Shown here: one piece after another, positions 53,210 to 62,710 of the stretch
Layout of the letters: each line of letters begins with the position of its first letter
How positions within the stretch are numbered: the first letter of the stretch is position 1
Notes under the pieces: generated by a model
What the model was told of the DNA's origin: nothing
Seen by the model: only the letters and a program-made list of their open reading frames with translations
Database searches by the model: none
DNA from: JBBRHQ01 sp963781345
Lineage (GTDB): Bacteria > Actinomycetota > Thermoleophilia > Solirubrobacterales > 70-9
NCBI GenBank assembly: GCA_963781345.1
Contig: CAWAFQ010000003.1
Span: 186,001 to 250,000, forward strand
Reading direction: 5' to 3'
DNA: 64,000 nucleotides
Made by a program: the position numbers and the translations under genes

Positions 53210-54281
53210 CGCGCCTGGAGCGTGTACTTGCGGAAGGATCTGGCGCACGCACCAGCCGGCGAACGAGAGGAACGCGCTCGAGACGAGCAGGACCGCCGCG
53301 AAGGCGTAGATCGTCTGCCCGAACGGCTTCACCGAGAGGCCCTCGGCGTTGTCGACGATCGTCGCCGCCAGCGGCCGCGCCGGCTCGACGAAGAAGGTGA
53401 GTCCGTCGAGCGGGTTCGGGGCGAACCCGATCGAGCCGGTGACCATCGAGAGCATGATCGCCTCGCCGAGCGCGCGGGCCGTGGCGAGGACCGTCGGCGG
53501 CGACGATCGCCGGGCGCGCGGCGCGGACGCTGACCGTCCAGAGCGCCCGCCAGCGGTTGACGCCGAGCGCCGCGGCGCCCTCGTTCCAGCTCGCGGCACC
53601 GCCCGCAGGCCGTCGACGATCGATCGCGATCATGATCGGCGTGATCATCACCGTGAGGACCAGGATTCCGACCGAGATGCTGGAGCCGTCGAGCTGGATC
53701 ACGTACTGGACCGAGGCCTTCTGCTGCTCGGAGATGATGTGGTTGCCGACGAACGGGACGAGGACGAGGATCCCGATCAGCCCGTAGACGACCGACGGCA
53801 CCGCCGCCAGGAGGCGGACCACCGGCTCGAGGATCCTGCGCCACGCCGGTCGGGAGCGAACTCGACGATGAACATCGCCGAGAGCAGGGCGAACGACGAT
53901 TCCGAGCGCGACCGACATCCCGGTGATCAGGACCGTCGCGTAGAGCAGCGGCCAGGCGTTGAACGTGTAGACGTAGTTGCTCGGGTCGGCGGGCGAGTTG
54001 AAGATGTTGGTCAGCTGGTTGTCGACGTTGCCGCCGGGGCCGAACCAGGCGAGCCCGTTGTGGGAGAACGACGGCCACGCCTTCTGGAAGACGAAGACGA
54101 TCATGAACCCGATCAGGACGAGCACGGTCGCCGAGACGATGGCGAGAGCGGTCTCGACCCGGCGGTCGGTTCGATCCCTCTCGCCGCCGGTCGGTACATC
54201 ACCGGACCGCAGCGCGCCGAGGACTACCTCGGCGCGCTGGTCCAGCGGTGGCTGAGCCGTGGGCGTGCCCGCGGCTCGCAT
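53206..54281 (-). CDS. pstC: Phosphate ABC transporter permease PstC (several frameshifts)
   Basis: VETALAIVSATVLVLIGFMI begins the first helix; LAWFGPGGNVDNQLTNIFNS is the periplasmic loop; ILEPVVRLLAAVPSVVYGLI, WNEGAAALGVNRWRALW and LATARALGEAIMLSMVTGS are conserved PstC blocks. Indels near 53620, 53850 and 53900 split these among frames. ATG 54281 lies 23 bp after pstS. It forms the membrane channel with PstA for high-affinity phosphate uptake. Confidence 0.84.
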
Positions 54282-54304
54282 CTCAGCGATCCCCTTTCAC
54301 TACC

Positions 54305-55118
54305 TCAGCGGGACCCACTGTGTGGCGATGACCTTGGCGGCCGCCTTGCTGTTCTGAATCCACTTGATGCACTTCTGGCCGCGCCCGTTGGGAGCGCCGC
54401 GGGTGACCATGTAGAAGTTGCGCAGTCCGCCGTACTGCCCGGACTTCGCGTTGCGCAGGTTGCAGGCGACACCCTTGTAGGAATCGGCGCACGACTCCCT
54501 TGGTGAAGAACAGGGAGACGTAGCCGACGCCGGCCTCGGCTGCGATCTTCACCGCCTGCTGGATCAGACCGTTCGATGCCTTCTGCACTGGCGCCCGTGA
54601 ACACGTTCGTCGAGCCCAGGAATATCTTCTTGAAGGCATCCTGCGTTCCCGACGCCGGGGTCCGCACGAACACGTCGATCGTGTCGTTGCGAGAGGAGCC
54701 CGGGAACACCACGCCCAGTTGCGGACGCTTCCACCGAAGATCGCCTGCACTCCGGCCGTGTCGATATTGGCGATCTTGTTCGAGTTGTTGGTGATGATGC
54801 AGATCGCGTCGCCGGCGATCTTGTTGAAGACAAGTCCGCCCGGATCGGTGGGCTTCGGGTCGCGCGACGAGTTGCCGATCGTCACGCGCCCTGCGCGACG
54901 TCGGCGACGCCGACGTCGGAGCCGCCCTGCAACAGCTTGAAGTTGACGCAACCATTGCAGACCTTCAGGTACTTCCGCGCGAGCAGAGCCGCGAGCGGGG
55001 CCACCGAGGTGGAACCGCTCATCGTGATCGTCGGCTTTGCCGAGGCCGTCGCCGGCACAACCGCCAGCATGGCCACTGCGCCGGTGAGAGCCACCGCGCG
55101 CATCATGTTCTTTCCCAT
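54305..55118 (-). CDS. pstS: Phosphate-binding protein PstS (several frameshifts)
   Basis: ATG 55118 follows AAGGAG. The N-terminus MGKNMMRAVALTGAV..ATASA is a secretory signal without an obvious lipobox, and TITMSGSTSVAPLAALLARK starts the mature phosphate-binding fold. Later pieces DAICIITNNSNKIANIDTAG, VFVRTPASGTQDAFKKIFLG, VKIAAEAGVGYVSLFFTKG and a C-terminus ending QWVPLR lie in different frames; about 270 residues when joined. It captures phosphate outside the membrane for PstCAB. It is the first gene of the operon behind a PHO box. Confidence 0.84.
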
Positions 55119-55183
55119 GTGAGACTCCTTTCGTTTCGAGATATTGGGTCGAAGCGATGGTCGCGGGGTCAACGGGCCGCGAT

Positions 55184-55210
55184 GTGACCAATCCGTGACC
55201 AGGTTGTAAC
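55184..55210 (-). promoter_or_regulatory. PHO-box-like PhoP direct repeats upstream of pstS
   Basis: On the minus strand the pentamers GTTAC, GTCAC and GTCAC begin at 55210, 55199 and 55188, exactly 11 bases apart, the spacing of actinobacterial PhoP 11-bp direct-repeat units. They lie about 66-92 bp before pstS ATG 55118. An AT-rich ATATC stretch at 55139-55145 may include the -10 box. The remaining 55211-55339 shows nothing I can name. Confidence 0.7.
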
Positions 55211-55339
55211 AACGGGACTTCGTGCCTGATCTGGCTCTCGGGCTCCTCGATCGACCTCCAGGCGGAACCGAGAAATGGCGACGAGGCGGCGCGCCAAGGT
55301 GGGCACGCCGCCTCTCGTTAGCGCCGTCACCGATGATCG

Positions 55340-55909
55340 CTAGTGGCGAACCTGGCGTCCGGTCTTCGCCGCGGCCTTGCAGCCGGGGCCCCTCAGCCTG
55401 AAGGGCTCCGAGGAGGTGATGAATGGGGCTCCGCCGTTCTGGCTCTCCGAGGCCACTGCGACGACCCAGACCTTCCACCCATGACCCTTCGGGTGGCGCT
55501 TGCAGGGGTCGTTCGAGGTGCCCAGCTGGCCGCGAATCTCCGACGGCGGCGTCGACTTGCCGTGACAGCCGAAACCGTTGCCCGAGAAGGGTCCCTCGCA
55601 CGAGAACGTGTCCGTGTTCGGCTCACCGTTGACGAAGCCGTCGGCGGTGTTGCTGAAGTAATCGACCTGGCGGTTCGAGACGATGCTGTAGGAGAGCACC
55701 GGCGCGTTGCAGAGGATCCTGTAGTCGAAGGTGTTCGGCTCGACGTTGGGATCAACGGCCGGATCGACCGCCTTCAGTTTTCCGCTACAGCCGATTACGC
55801 TGGCCGAGGCGCCGCCCGGCAGCGCCATGATCCCCAGGCACCCGGCCACGACTGCCAGTGCCATCACCGATCGCCGCGAGTGCGTCGAGCGGCGACTTCC
55901 TTCTCTCAT
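55340..55909 (-). CDS. Secreted Cys-rich protein, 189 aa
   Basis: The N-terminus MREGSRRSTHSRRSVMALAV..GGASASVIGC is a signal peptide with a probable cleavage after ASA. The mature domain has six cysteines spaced through VIGCSG, RILCNA, FSCEGP, FGCHGK, DPCKRH and GPGCKA, suggesting three disulfides in a small beta-rich extracellular protein. I recognise no family or catalytic motif. It is transcribed away from fadD. The start is the first in-frame ATG with a good signal; its ribosome site is weak. Confidence 0.75.
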   Translation of the reverse strand: MREGSRRSTHSRRSVMALAVVAGCLGIMALPGGASASVIGCSGKLKAVDPAVDPNVEPNTFDYRILCNAPVLSYSIVSNRQVDYFSNTADGFVNGEPNTDTFSCEGPFSGNGFGCHGKSTPPSEIRGQLGTSNDPCKRHPKGHGWKVWVVAVASESQNGGAPFITSSEPFRLRGPGCKAAAKTGRQVRH

Positions 55910-56138
55910 CTTCAACACTTGGTGAGCTCCTTCGGAGTTGCGGTTTTGCCCTGCCTTGCATGGGCCGAGACGTGGAGATTCGGAGACAAGTCTCCGCGCC
56001 GCGGGGAGGGTCCATGTTGCGATCCCGTTTCCAGGGTGTAAAAAAGATGCAACAGAGCAGCAATGGGCAAGCGGCCCGGCGCAAGAGTCGGCATGATCCC
56101 CTCGGCCACGACGCCGGGGTCCCGGCCGAGGAGGAGAG
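55910..56138. promoter_or_regulatory. Divergent intergenic region, secreted protein / fadD
   Basis: 229 bp between divergent genes. GAGGAGGAGAG directly precedes fadD's ATG. An A6 run lies near 56040-56047. I see no clear operator palindrome or -10 box pair. Confidence 0.4.
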
Positions 56139-57935
56139 ATGGAAGCCAGCACCACGAGCACCGCCGTCGGCGCCGAACTGGCCCCGATCGAGAACACGAT
56201 CGCAGACCTCGCCGCCCGCGCCGCTGCGCGCCACGGCGACGCCGTCGCCATCCGCCACAAGGTGAGCGAGGGCGAGTGGGCCGAGCTGAGCTTCGCCGAG
56301 GTCGGCGGGATCGTCAGCGAGATCGCCCTCGGCCTGATCGAGCTCGGAGTCGAGACAGGGGATCGCGTCTGCATCCTCGCCGACACCAGCCCGGAGTGGA
56401 CCTACGCGAGCCTCGCAGTATCGGCGGCCGGCGCCGTCGTCGTCCCGATCTACCCGACGAACTCGCCGAGGGAGTGCGAGTGGGTCGCGGGGAACTCCGG
56501 CGCCGTCGTCGCGATCTGCGAGAACGCCGCCCAGATCGCCAAGATCGAAGGGGTCCGCGGATCCCTTCCCGACCTGCGGGAGATCGTCAGCTTCAGCGAC
56601 GGCGCCCCGGCCACGCTGGAGAACCTGCGCGAACGGGGTCGCGCCGGCGACCCGTCGGAGCTCGATCGCCGCGCCGCCGCCACCAGCCTCGACGACCCCT
56701 GCATCTTCATCTACACCTCGGGCACGACCGGCCCGCCGAAGGGCTGCGTGCTCACCCACCTCAACTGCGCCTCGCTCGGGCCGATGGTCCACGAGCTCGA
56801 CTTCATCGGCGACGACGAGGTCTCCTACCTGTTCCTGCCGCTCGCCCACGTCTTTGCCCAGACCGTCCAGATCGGCTCCTTCGAGGCCGGCGCGACGATC
56901 GTCTACTTCGGCGGCAACACGAAGGCGGTGATTCCCGAGCTGGCCGAGACCTCCCCCACCTACTTCCCATCGGTGCCGCGGATCTTCGAGAAGCTCTACA
57001 CCCTCGTCACCTCACACGGCGAGCCCGCCGAGGTCGATGGCGCGGTCAAGGTCGGCCTGCGCGTGCGCGAACTCGAGGCCGCGGCCGAGGAGGTCTCCGC
57101 CGAGCTACGCGCGGCCTACGAGCAGGCCGACCGGGCGCTCTTCTCCAAGGTGCGCGCGATCTTCGGCGGCAGGGTCCGCCAGGCCGTCAGCGGCGCCGCA
57201 CCGATCGCTCCCGAGATTCTCAGCTTCTTCCTCGCCAGCGGGGTCCCCGTTCTGGAGGGCTACGGACTGACCGAGACCACCGGCGTCGGCACGGTCAACA
57301 CCCTTGACGCGCAGCGCGTCGGCACGGTCGGGCGGCCGCTGCCGGGGGTCGAGATCCGGGTCGCCTCCGACGGCGAGGTCCTGATGCGAGGGCCCAACGT
57401 CTTCCGCGAGTACTGGCGCAACCCCGAGGCGACCACCGAGGCCAAGGACTCCGAGGGCTGGCTCCACACCGGCGACCTCGGAGCTCTCGACGAGGACGGT
57501 TTCCTCTCGATCACCGGCCGCAAGAAGGACATCATCATCACCGCCGGCGGCAAGAACCTGACCCCGGCGAACATCGAGAACGACCTGAAGCAGTCGCGCT
57601 GGATCTCACAGGCGATCATGCACGGTGATCGCCGACCCTTCCCGACGGCGCTGATCACGCTCGACGAGGATGAGATTCTGCCCTGGGCCAAGAAGCAGGG
57701 CCTGCCGGAGTCGATCCCGGCGCTCGCGCTCGAGCCGCGGGTGATCGAGATGATCCAGGCCGAGCTCGACCGCGCCAACTCCCACTACGCCCAGGTCGAG
57801 CAGATCAAGAAGTTCTTCATCCTCGAGCACGACCTGGCGCAGGAGACGGGCGAGCTGACGCCGACCCTGAAGGTGAAGCGAAACGTCATCAACGAGCGCT
57901 ACGCGGATCGCTTCGAGGCGCTGTACTCCGGCTGA
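56139..57935 (+). CDS. fadD: Long-chain acyl-CoA synthetase (AMP-forming)
   Basis: 598 residues. The AMP-binding signature YTSGTTGPPKG, the GYGLTETTG block, and the C-terminal HTGDLGALDEDGFLSITGRKKD with the catalytic Lys segment are in place. It activates fatty acids to acyl-CoA via acyl-AMP. ATG 56139 follows GAGGAGGAGAG. It is monocistronic, ending 16 bp from the convergent beta-propeller gene. The family also contains fatty-acyl-AMP ligases, but the insertion typical of those is not evident. Confidence 0.9.
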   Translation: MEASTTSTAVGAELAPIENTIADLAARAAARHGDAVAIRHKVSEGEWAELSFAEVGGIVSEIALGLIELGVETGDRVCILADTSPEWTYASLAVSAAGAVVVPIYPTNSPRECEWVAGNSGAVVAICENAAQIAKIEGVRGSLPDLREIVSFSDGAPATLENLRERGRAGDPSELDRRAAATSLDDPCIFIYTSGTTGPPKGCVLTHLNCASLGPMVHELDFIGDDEVSYLFLPLAHVFAQTVQIGSFEAGATIVYFGGNTKAVIPELAETSPTYFPSVPRIFEKLYTLVTSHGEPAEVDGAVKVGLRVRELEAAAEEVSAELRAAYEQADRALFSKVRAIFGGRVRQAVSGAAPIAPEILSFFLASGVPVLEGYGLTETTGVGTVNTLDAQRVGTVGRPLPGVEIRVASDGEVLMRGPNVFREYWRNPEATTEAKDSEGWLHTGDLGALDEDGFLSITGRKKDIIITAGGKNLTPANIENDLKQSRWISQAIMHGDRRPFPTALITLDEDEILPWAKKQGLPESIPALALEPRVIEMIQAELDRANSHYAQVEQIKKFFILEHDLAQETGELTPTLKVKRNVINERYADRFEALYSG

Positions 57936-57951
57936 GCCCTGACCCTGACCG

Positions 57952-59334
57952 TCAGCGCAGGGGGCCGCGCTCGAAGACGTCGAAGTCGGTGCCGGAGTCG
58001 CCGGCGCTGAACTTGCCGAGCGAGGAGAACGCGACCCAGTGGCCATCGGCGGAGATCGCCGGCAGCTGGTGGTTGGACCCCGTTACCTGCTTACCCCGGG
58101 TGGTGATGCTGACCCGCCTGGTCGTCGTCTTGACACGGTCGCGCAGGTAGACGTCGCGACTCGGGTCGGTGTCGGAGGCGACCAGCGGCCCGTATGACTC
58201 GAAGGCGACGTAGCGGCCGTTGGCGGAGATCGCCGCCGGCGCGTCCTGGCCGCTGGCGAAGGGCACCTCCTGGCCGTCGGACCTCACGCTCAATCGCCCC
58301 ACCGCCCCGTTCTGCAGATCCTTCAGGTACACGTCGAAGGCGTTGTTGCTGTCCTCGGCCACGAACTTGCCGTAGATATCGGCGGTGAAGGCGACAAATC
58401 GCCCGTTGCCCGATATCACGGGCAACGAGTTGCTCTGGTTGCCGAGCGGGTCGGCCTCGCTGCCATCCGCCTTCAGGCTCGCCCGCACCGTCGTGCCCTG
58501 GCTCAGATTCCGCACGAATACGTCCGAGTCACCCTTGTTGTCGTAATCGGGATCGGCGGTCAGCTGGTCGTCGGTCGACTCGAACGCGACCACGTTGCCG
58601 TCGGCGGAGATGCTCGCGTCGGTACTCGCGCCGAAGGCAAACCCGTCGTCGGCGGTCTGGCTTCCGTTCGAGCGAATGCTGACGCGGACGGTCTGGCCGG
58701 TCTTCAGGTCGTGGCGGAAGACGTCGCTGAGCCCATTGGTGTCGGCGCCCACGAAGGGCCCCTCTGAGTCGAAGACGAGATAGCGGCCGTTGCCCGAGAT
58801 CGCCGGCTGGCTGCTGTCATAGACGAGCTCGGAGCCGGCGGAGGTGACGCTTGCCCGGGTGAGCTTCCCGGTCTTCAGATCCTTGACGTATACGTCCTCG
58901 GTGCCGTTGGCGTCTGCAGCGACCATCGCGCGGTCGGAGACGAAGGCGACGTAGCGACCGTCGTCGGAGACCGAGGAGTCATCGGCGCTGGCCCCGGCGA
59001 ACTCCTTGCCGTTGGCGCGAACGCTGACCCGTCGCGTGCTGCCGGTCGTGCGGTCGTGGATGAAGACGTCATCGTCGAAGCCGTCATCGCCCTTGGTGAA
59101 CTTGCCGACGGACTCGAAGGTGACGAAGCGGCCATTGCCCGAGACGGCTCCGCGATCGCTGTCGGAGTTGACCTCCTTGCCGTTGGAGCGGACGCTGACC
59201 CGCTTCGTCGTCGTCTTCAGCTTGTGAGGCTTGCCCACGGCGAGAGAAGCCAGCCCGCCGACCAGCAGCAGCACCGCGGCGACAGCGGCGAGTGTGAGTC
59301 TGTGGCTTCTGGTTTTCGGATCCCCGGCGTGCAT
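57952..59334 (-). CDS. Secreted/anchored TolB-like (PD40) beta-propeller protein
   Basis: 460 residues. A membrane anchor or signal (LAAVAAVLLLVGGLASLAVG, about residues 15-34) precedes six to eight repeats of about 55 residues with the pattern ISGNGRFVAFES..DVFVRDL..RVSVRSNG, each one propeller blade. All repeats share the SGNGRY/F VAF strand and a D-V-F/Y strand. No catalytic site is seen, so a binding or scaffold role outside the cell is likely. ATG 59334 has GGGGGAGAG upstream. Confidence 0.85.
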   Translation of the reverse strand: MHAGDPKTRSHRLTLAAVAAVLLLVGGLASLAVGKPHKLKTTTKRVSVRSNGKEVNSDSDRGAVSGNGRFVTFESVGKFTKGDDGFDDDVFIHDRTTGSTRRVSVRANGKEFAGASADDSSVSDDGRYVAFVSDRAMVAADANGTEDVYVKDLKTGKLTRASVTSAGSELVYDSSQPAISGNGRYLVFDSEGPFVGADTNGLSDVFRHDLKTGQTVRVSIRSNGSQTADDGFAFGASTDASISADGNVVAFESTDDQLTADPDYDNKGDSDVFVRNLSQGTTVRASLKADGSEADPLGNQSNSLPVISGNGRFVAFTADIYGKFVAEDSNNAFDVYLKDLQNGAVGRLSVRSDGQEVPFASGQDAPAAISANGRYVAFESYGPLVASDTDPSRDVYLRDRVKTTTRRVSITTRGKQVTGSNHQLPAISADGHWVAFSSLGKFSAGDSGTDFDVFERGPLR

Positions 59335-59416
59335 GGCTGCTCTCCCCCAAAACAGCGTAGACGATCGCAAGTTGCGGCCCGAGGAAGGCTCTGGGCTCGA
59401 ACCGGCGCGGCGCGCG

Positions 59417-60502
59417 TCAGGACGACGCCGCAGACACGGCGGAGCCCTGCGATCGCAGCGCCCTGACCTCGGCCCAGGTCAGGAGGCGGCCGCTGGAGCG
59501 ATCGATCACCTTCAGCTGGACCGAGCGGAACGCATCGGCGACGCTGAGCACGGGGACGTCCTTGAAGATCTCGTTCTCATCGTGGGCTCGCTGGAGGTTG
59601 TAGTTCGGGACCCGGGCGCTGAGGTGATGGACGTGGTGGAGGCCGATGTTGCCGCTGAAGAACTGGAGGATCTTGGGGAGCTTCAGGTACGAGCTTCCCT
59701 GCAGGGCAGCATCGGCGTAGTCCCAGCCCTCCGAGCTCTCCCAGTAGACGTCCTCGAACTGGTGCTGGACGTAGAAGAGGAAGACCCCGGCGGTCCCGGC
59801 GAGGATCGCCGTCGGCATCTGCACGATCAGCCAGGCATCGACCCCGACCAGCCACCAGATGGCGCCGATGACCACGGCGAGGACGAGGTTGGTGATGATG
59901 ACGCTGTGTCGCTGCCGCGGCCGCTGGCGCTTCGACCAGATGCGCGGGCCGATCATCAGCGACCAGACCGGGCCGATCCCGAACATCACCAGCGGATTGC
60001 GGAAGAGGCGGTAGCCGAGCCGCTTCTTCCAGGAGCTCTCGAGGTACTCGTCGAGGGTGAGGGTCGGCACGTCTCCGGTTCCGCGCCGGTCGAGGTCCCC
60101 GGCGGTACCGTGATGAACCGCGTGGTTGTGGCGCCAGTTGCTGAACGGCTGGAAGACGAGGAAGCCGGTGAAGCGCCCGAGCCAGGTGTTGCCGCGTCTG
60201 GTCGGCATGAACGATCCGTGGGTGCAGTCGTGGAAGACGATGAAGGTGCGCAGAAGGAACCCGGCCGCCGGGATCGTCAGCGCCAGCGTGATCCAGACCG
60301 AGATGCCGAGGCAGGCATACATCGCCACGGTCAGGACCAAGTAGGCAAGCACCGACGTGGCCAGGTCGCTGAGGATGCCGCGGAGCGAGGGGCGCTCGTA
60401 GGGCTCGACTGATTCGCGCCAGTACGGGCGATCCGGGCTCGGCGCGGCATCGGGCGCGGGTCTTGTCATCTGAGCACCGGTCATGTGAAGTCGTTGCAAC
60501 AC
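59417..60502 (-). CDS. Membrane fatty acid desaturase
   Basis: 361 residues from GTG 60502 (ATG 60484 is an alternative without a ribosome site). Three His boxes, HDCTH (91-95), HNHAVHH (125-131) and HHVHH late in the chain, hold the di-iron centre; hydrophobic hairpins lie at about 45-90 and 205-250. It introduces a cis double bond into acyl lipids or acyl-CoA using O2 and an electron donor. No fused cytochrome b5 or ferredoxin domain; the donor is not in the window. Confidence 0.9.
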   Translation of the reverse strand: MLQRLHMTGAQMTRPAPDAAPSPDRPYWRESVEPYERPSLRGILSDLATSVLAYLVLTVAMYACLGISVWITLALTIPAAGFLLRTFIVFHDCTHGSFMPTRRGNTWLGRFTGFLVFQPFSNWRHNHAVHHGTAGDLDRRGTGDVPTLTLDEYLESSWKKRLGYRLFRNPLVMFGIGPVWSLMIGPRIWSKRQRPRQRHSVIITNLVLAVVIGAIWWLVGVDAWLIVQMPTAILAGTAGVFLFYVQHQFEDVYWESSEGWDYADAALQGSSYLKLPKILQFFSGNIGLHHVHHLSARVPNYNLQRAHDENEIFKDVPVLSVADAFRSVQLKVIDRSSGRLLTWAEVRALRSQGSAVSAASS

Positions 60503-60575
60503 CGTCTCCGGTGAAGCAGCACCGGCGCAGGAGTTGAGTGCAGGGTAGCGGGGGATCAGGCGCGTGTGGGAGAGA

Positions 60576-60860
60576 TCAGGCCTGCAGCCGGAACATCAGC
60601 TGATCGGAGTAGCACCAACTCCAGTCCTCGCCGGGCTCGGCTGAGCGGATTATCGGATGACCGCTGGCGCGGTGGTGGGCGCCGGCGTGGCGTCCCGGGG
60701 AGTTGTCACAACAGCCGATGTGCCCGCACGACTGGCACATCCGAAGATGCACCCAGCTCCCACCCGCTTCCAGGCACTCCTCGCAGCCCTCGACCACCGG
60801 CGGAAGGTCGAAGAACTGGATCGAATCGAGGTGGGAGCAGTTGGCAGGCGTCCGGCGAGA
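60576..60860 (-). CDS. UBP-type zinc finger protein (N-terminus interrupted by TAG)
   Basis: The reading frame holds CSHLDSIQFFDL, GCEECLEAGGSWVHLRMCQ, CGHIGCCDNSPGRHAGAHH and a final DWSWCYSDQLMFRLQA, the zinc ligands of the small bacterial UBP-finger family (about 85-95 residues). The part from GTG 60797 is only 73 residues and would drop the CSHLD ligands. Upstream, an in-frame ATG at 60875 is separated from the CSHLD segment by a TAG at 60861-60863. Either the TAG is a sequence error or the true start is non-canonical; I give the span of the conserved domain. Confidence 0.75.
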   Translation of the reverse strand, partial: SRRTPANCSHLDSIQFFDLPPVVEGCEECLEAGGSWVHLRMCQSCGHIGCCDNSPGRHAGAHHRASGHPIIRSAEPGEDWSWCYSDQLMFRLQA

Positions 60861-60986
60861 CTAGCCGACGCCCATCCACACGGCTGCGGCGCGGCACCGT
60901 CCTGGATCGAGGTCGCACAGCGACTCGAGGGCAGGACGGTGTGCGGGGGAGGCCGCCGGGTGGCCGGGACCGTACCCTGGAGGCAT

Positions 60987-61922
60987 ATGAGCGAGCACGA
61001 CCGCCATCCAGCGGGGTCACCGGATTCCCGGCCGAACGCGATCGAGCTGCGGGGCCTGGTGAAGAGGTTCGGCCCGATTACCGCGGTTGACGGGCTCGAC
61101 CTCGACGTGCCGGCCGGCATCTGCCTCGGCCTGCTCGGGCCCAACGGGGCCGGCAAGTCGACGACGATGCGGCTCCTTACCGGCCAGGCGATCGCCGACT
61201 CCGGTGAGCTGCGGGTGCTCGGGCACGAGCTTCCCGCAGACGCGAAGGCGGCGCGCGCCGAGATGGGGGTGGTGCCGCAGCTCGACAACCTCGACGTCGA
61301 CGTCACCGTCGAGGAGAACCTCGCGGTCTTCGCCCGCCTCTACCGGGTCGCCGACGTGGCATCGGCGGTCGATCGCGCCCTCGCTCTGGCGCGACTGAGC
61401 GACCGGCGAAAGGACGCGGTCGACGAGCTCTCGGGCGGCATGAGGCGAAGGCTGCTGCTCGCCCGCGGGCTCGTCCACGAGCCGCGGCTGGTCCTACTCG
61501 ACGAGCCCACCGTCGGCCTCGACCCCCAGATCCGCACCCAGATGTGGACGCTGATCGACGGGCTGCGCAACCGCGGGGTGACGATCCTGATGTCGACCCA
61601 CTACATCGAGGAGGCCGAGCGGCTCGCCGACGAGGTCGCGGTGATGGCGCACGGGAGGGTTATTGCGCGCGGCCACCCCGCCAAGCTGATCGTCGAGCAC
61701 GCCGGCCGCGAGACCGCCGAGGTCTACGGCCCGCCCGACCGGCTGGCGGCGGTCCGCGCGGCTGCGGAGGCCGACGGTCTCCGCGTCCGCCCCGCTGGTC
61801 CGGCGATCGCGATCGTCGGCTCGGAGCGATCCGCAAACGGCTCGATTCCCCCGGACGCGGTGATGCGGGCGGCGTCGCTCGAGGATGTCTTCGTCATTCT
61901 CACCGGCGAGGAGGCCGAGTGA
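60987..61922 (+). CDS. ABC transporter ATP-binding protein (DrrA/NodI type)
   Basis: 311 residues. Walker A GPNGAGKSTTMRLL, Q-loop near VVPQLDNLDVDVTVEENL, signature LSGGMRRRLLLARGL, Walker B LLDEPTVGLDPQ and switch His MSTHYIEEAE are present, followed by a C-terminal extension of about 90 residues typical of DrrA-like exporters. ATG 60987 follows TGGAGG. It overlaps the permease by 4 bp, and together they form an exporter of a hydrophobic substrate, unknown here. Confidence 0.9.
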   Translation: MSEHDRHPAGSPDSRPNAIELRGLVKRFGPITAVDGLDLDVPAGICLGLLGPNGAGKSTTMRLLTGQAIADSGELRVLGHELPADAKAARAEMGVVPQLDNLDVDVTVEENLAVFARLYRVADVASAVDRALALARLSDRRKDAVDELSGGMRRRLLLARGLVHEPRLVLLDEPTVGLDPQIRTQMWTLIDGLRNRGVTILMSTHYIEEAERLADEVAVMAHGRVIARGHPAKLIVEHAGRETAEVYGPPDRLAAVRAAAEADGLRVRPAGPAIAIVGSERSANGSIPPDAVMRAASLEDVFVILTGEEAE

Positions 61923-62710
61923 GCGCCCCCGGCGAGGTCCGGATGGGTCGCCTCGAGCCGGCGGCGATCGCCGGGGTGATGAGCCGCGAGGTCGCGAACT
62001 TCCGCACCTTCTGGAAGGCGACGACCTTCTCGGCCCTGCTCGAGCCGACCATCTACCTGCTCGCCTTCGGCCTCGGCCTCGGGGCGACGATCGTCAGCGG
62101 CGTCGACGGGCTCAGCTACGTCGAGTTCGTCGGCACCGGGATGGTCGCGACCGCTGTCATCTTCTCCAGCGCACTGCCGGCGATGTTCGGGACCTTCGTC
62201 AAACACCGCTTCCAGAGGACCTACGACGCGATCCTCGCAGCCCCCGTCGACGTCGAGGAGCTGGTCACCGCCGAGATGCTGTGGATCTCGCTTCGCGCCG
62301 GGGTCTTCGGCTGCTTCCCGCTGATCGTCTCCTTCGCCTTCGGCCTCGATCCGACCGCCGGGATGCTGCTGGTGCCCTTCTTCGGCTTCATCACCGCGCT
62401 CGGCTTCGCCGCCTTCGGGATCGCCGTCGCAGCCACGGTCGAGAAGATCGACCAGTTCAACTACGTGACCACCGTCGTCATCACCCCCCTCTTCCTCGTC
62501 GCCGGAACCTTCTTCCCGATCAACCAGCTCCCCACGGGCTTCCAGGTCGCGGCTCAGTTCAATCCGCTCTACCAGCTGGTCGAGCTGGTGCGCGGCGCCG
62601 CATTCGGGTTCGAGGCGGTCGACCTGCTGCGCATCGCCGCCCTCCTCCTCTTCTCGCTCGCGATGTGGCGCCTCGCGGTGCGCAAGATGAGCACCCGGCT
62701 GATCGACTGA
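61919..62710 (+). CDS. ABC-2 type permease (NodJ/DrrB-like)
   Basis: 263 residues from GTG 61919, with about six hydrophobic segments and the ABC-2 landmarks FLEPT-like ALLEPTIYLLAFGLGLG and FNPLYQLVELVRGAAFG. It is the membrane partner of the ATPase just upstream. ATG 61943 is an alternative start. Its last codons (STRLID, stop) lie in the first copy of a 41-bp tandem duplication, so the same codons recur downstream untranslated. Confidence 0.88.
   Translation: MSAPGEVRMGRLEPAAIAGVMSREVANFRTFWKATTFSALLEPTIYLLAFGLGLGATIVSGVDGLSYVEFVGTGMVATAVIFSSALPAMFGTFVKHRFQRTYDAILAAPVDVEELVTAEMLWISLRAGVFGCFPLIVSFAFGLDPTAGMLLVPFFGFITALGFAAFGIAVAATVEKIDQFNYVTTVVITPLFLVAGTFFPINQLPTGFQVAAQFNPLYQLVELVRGAAFGFEAVDLLRIAALLLFSLAMWRLAVRKMSTRLID

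Noticed and set aside
60861..60863. TAG in the UBP zinc-finger gene as a pyrrolysine or other recoded codon
   Set aside because: No pyl genes or recoding structure are visible, and the position after four codons is not conserved sequence; error or alternative start is simpler.
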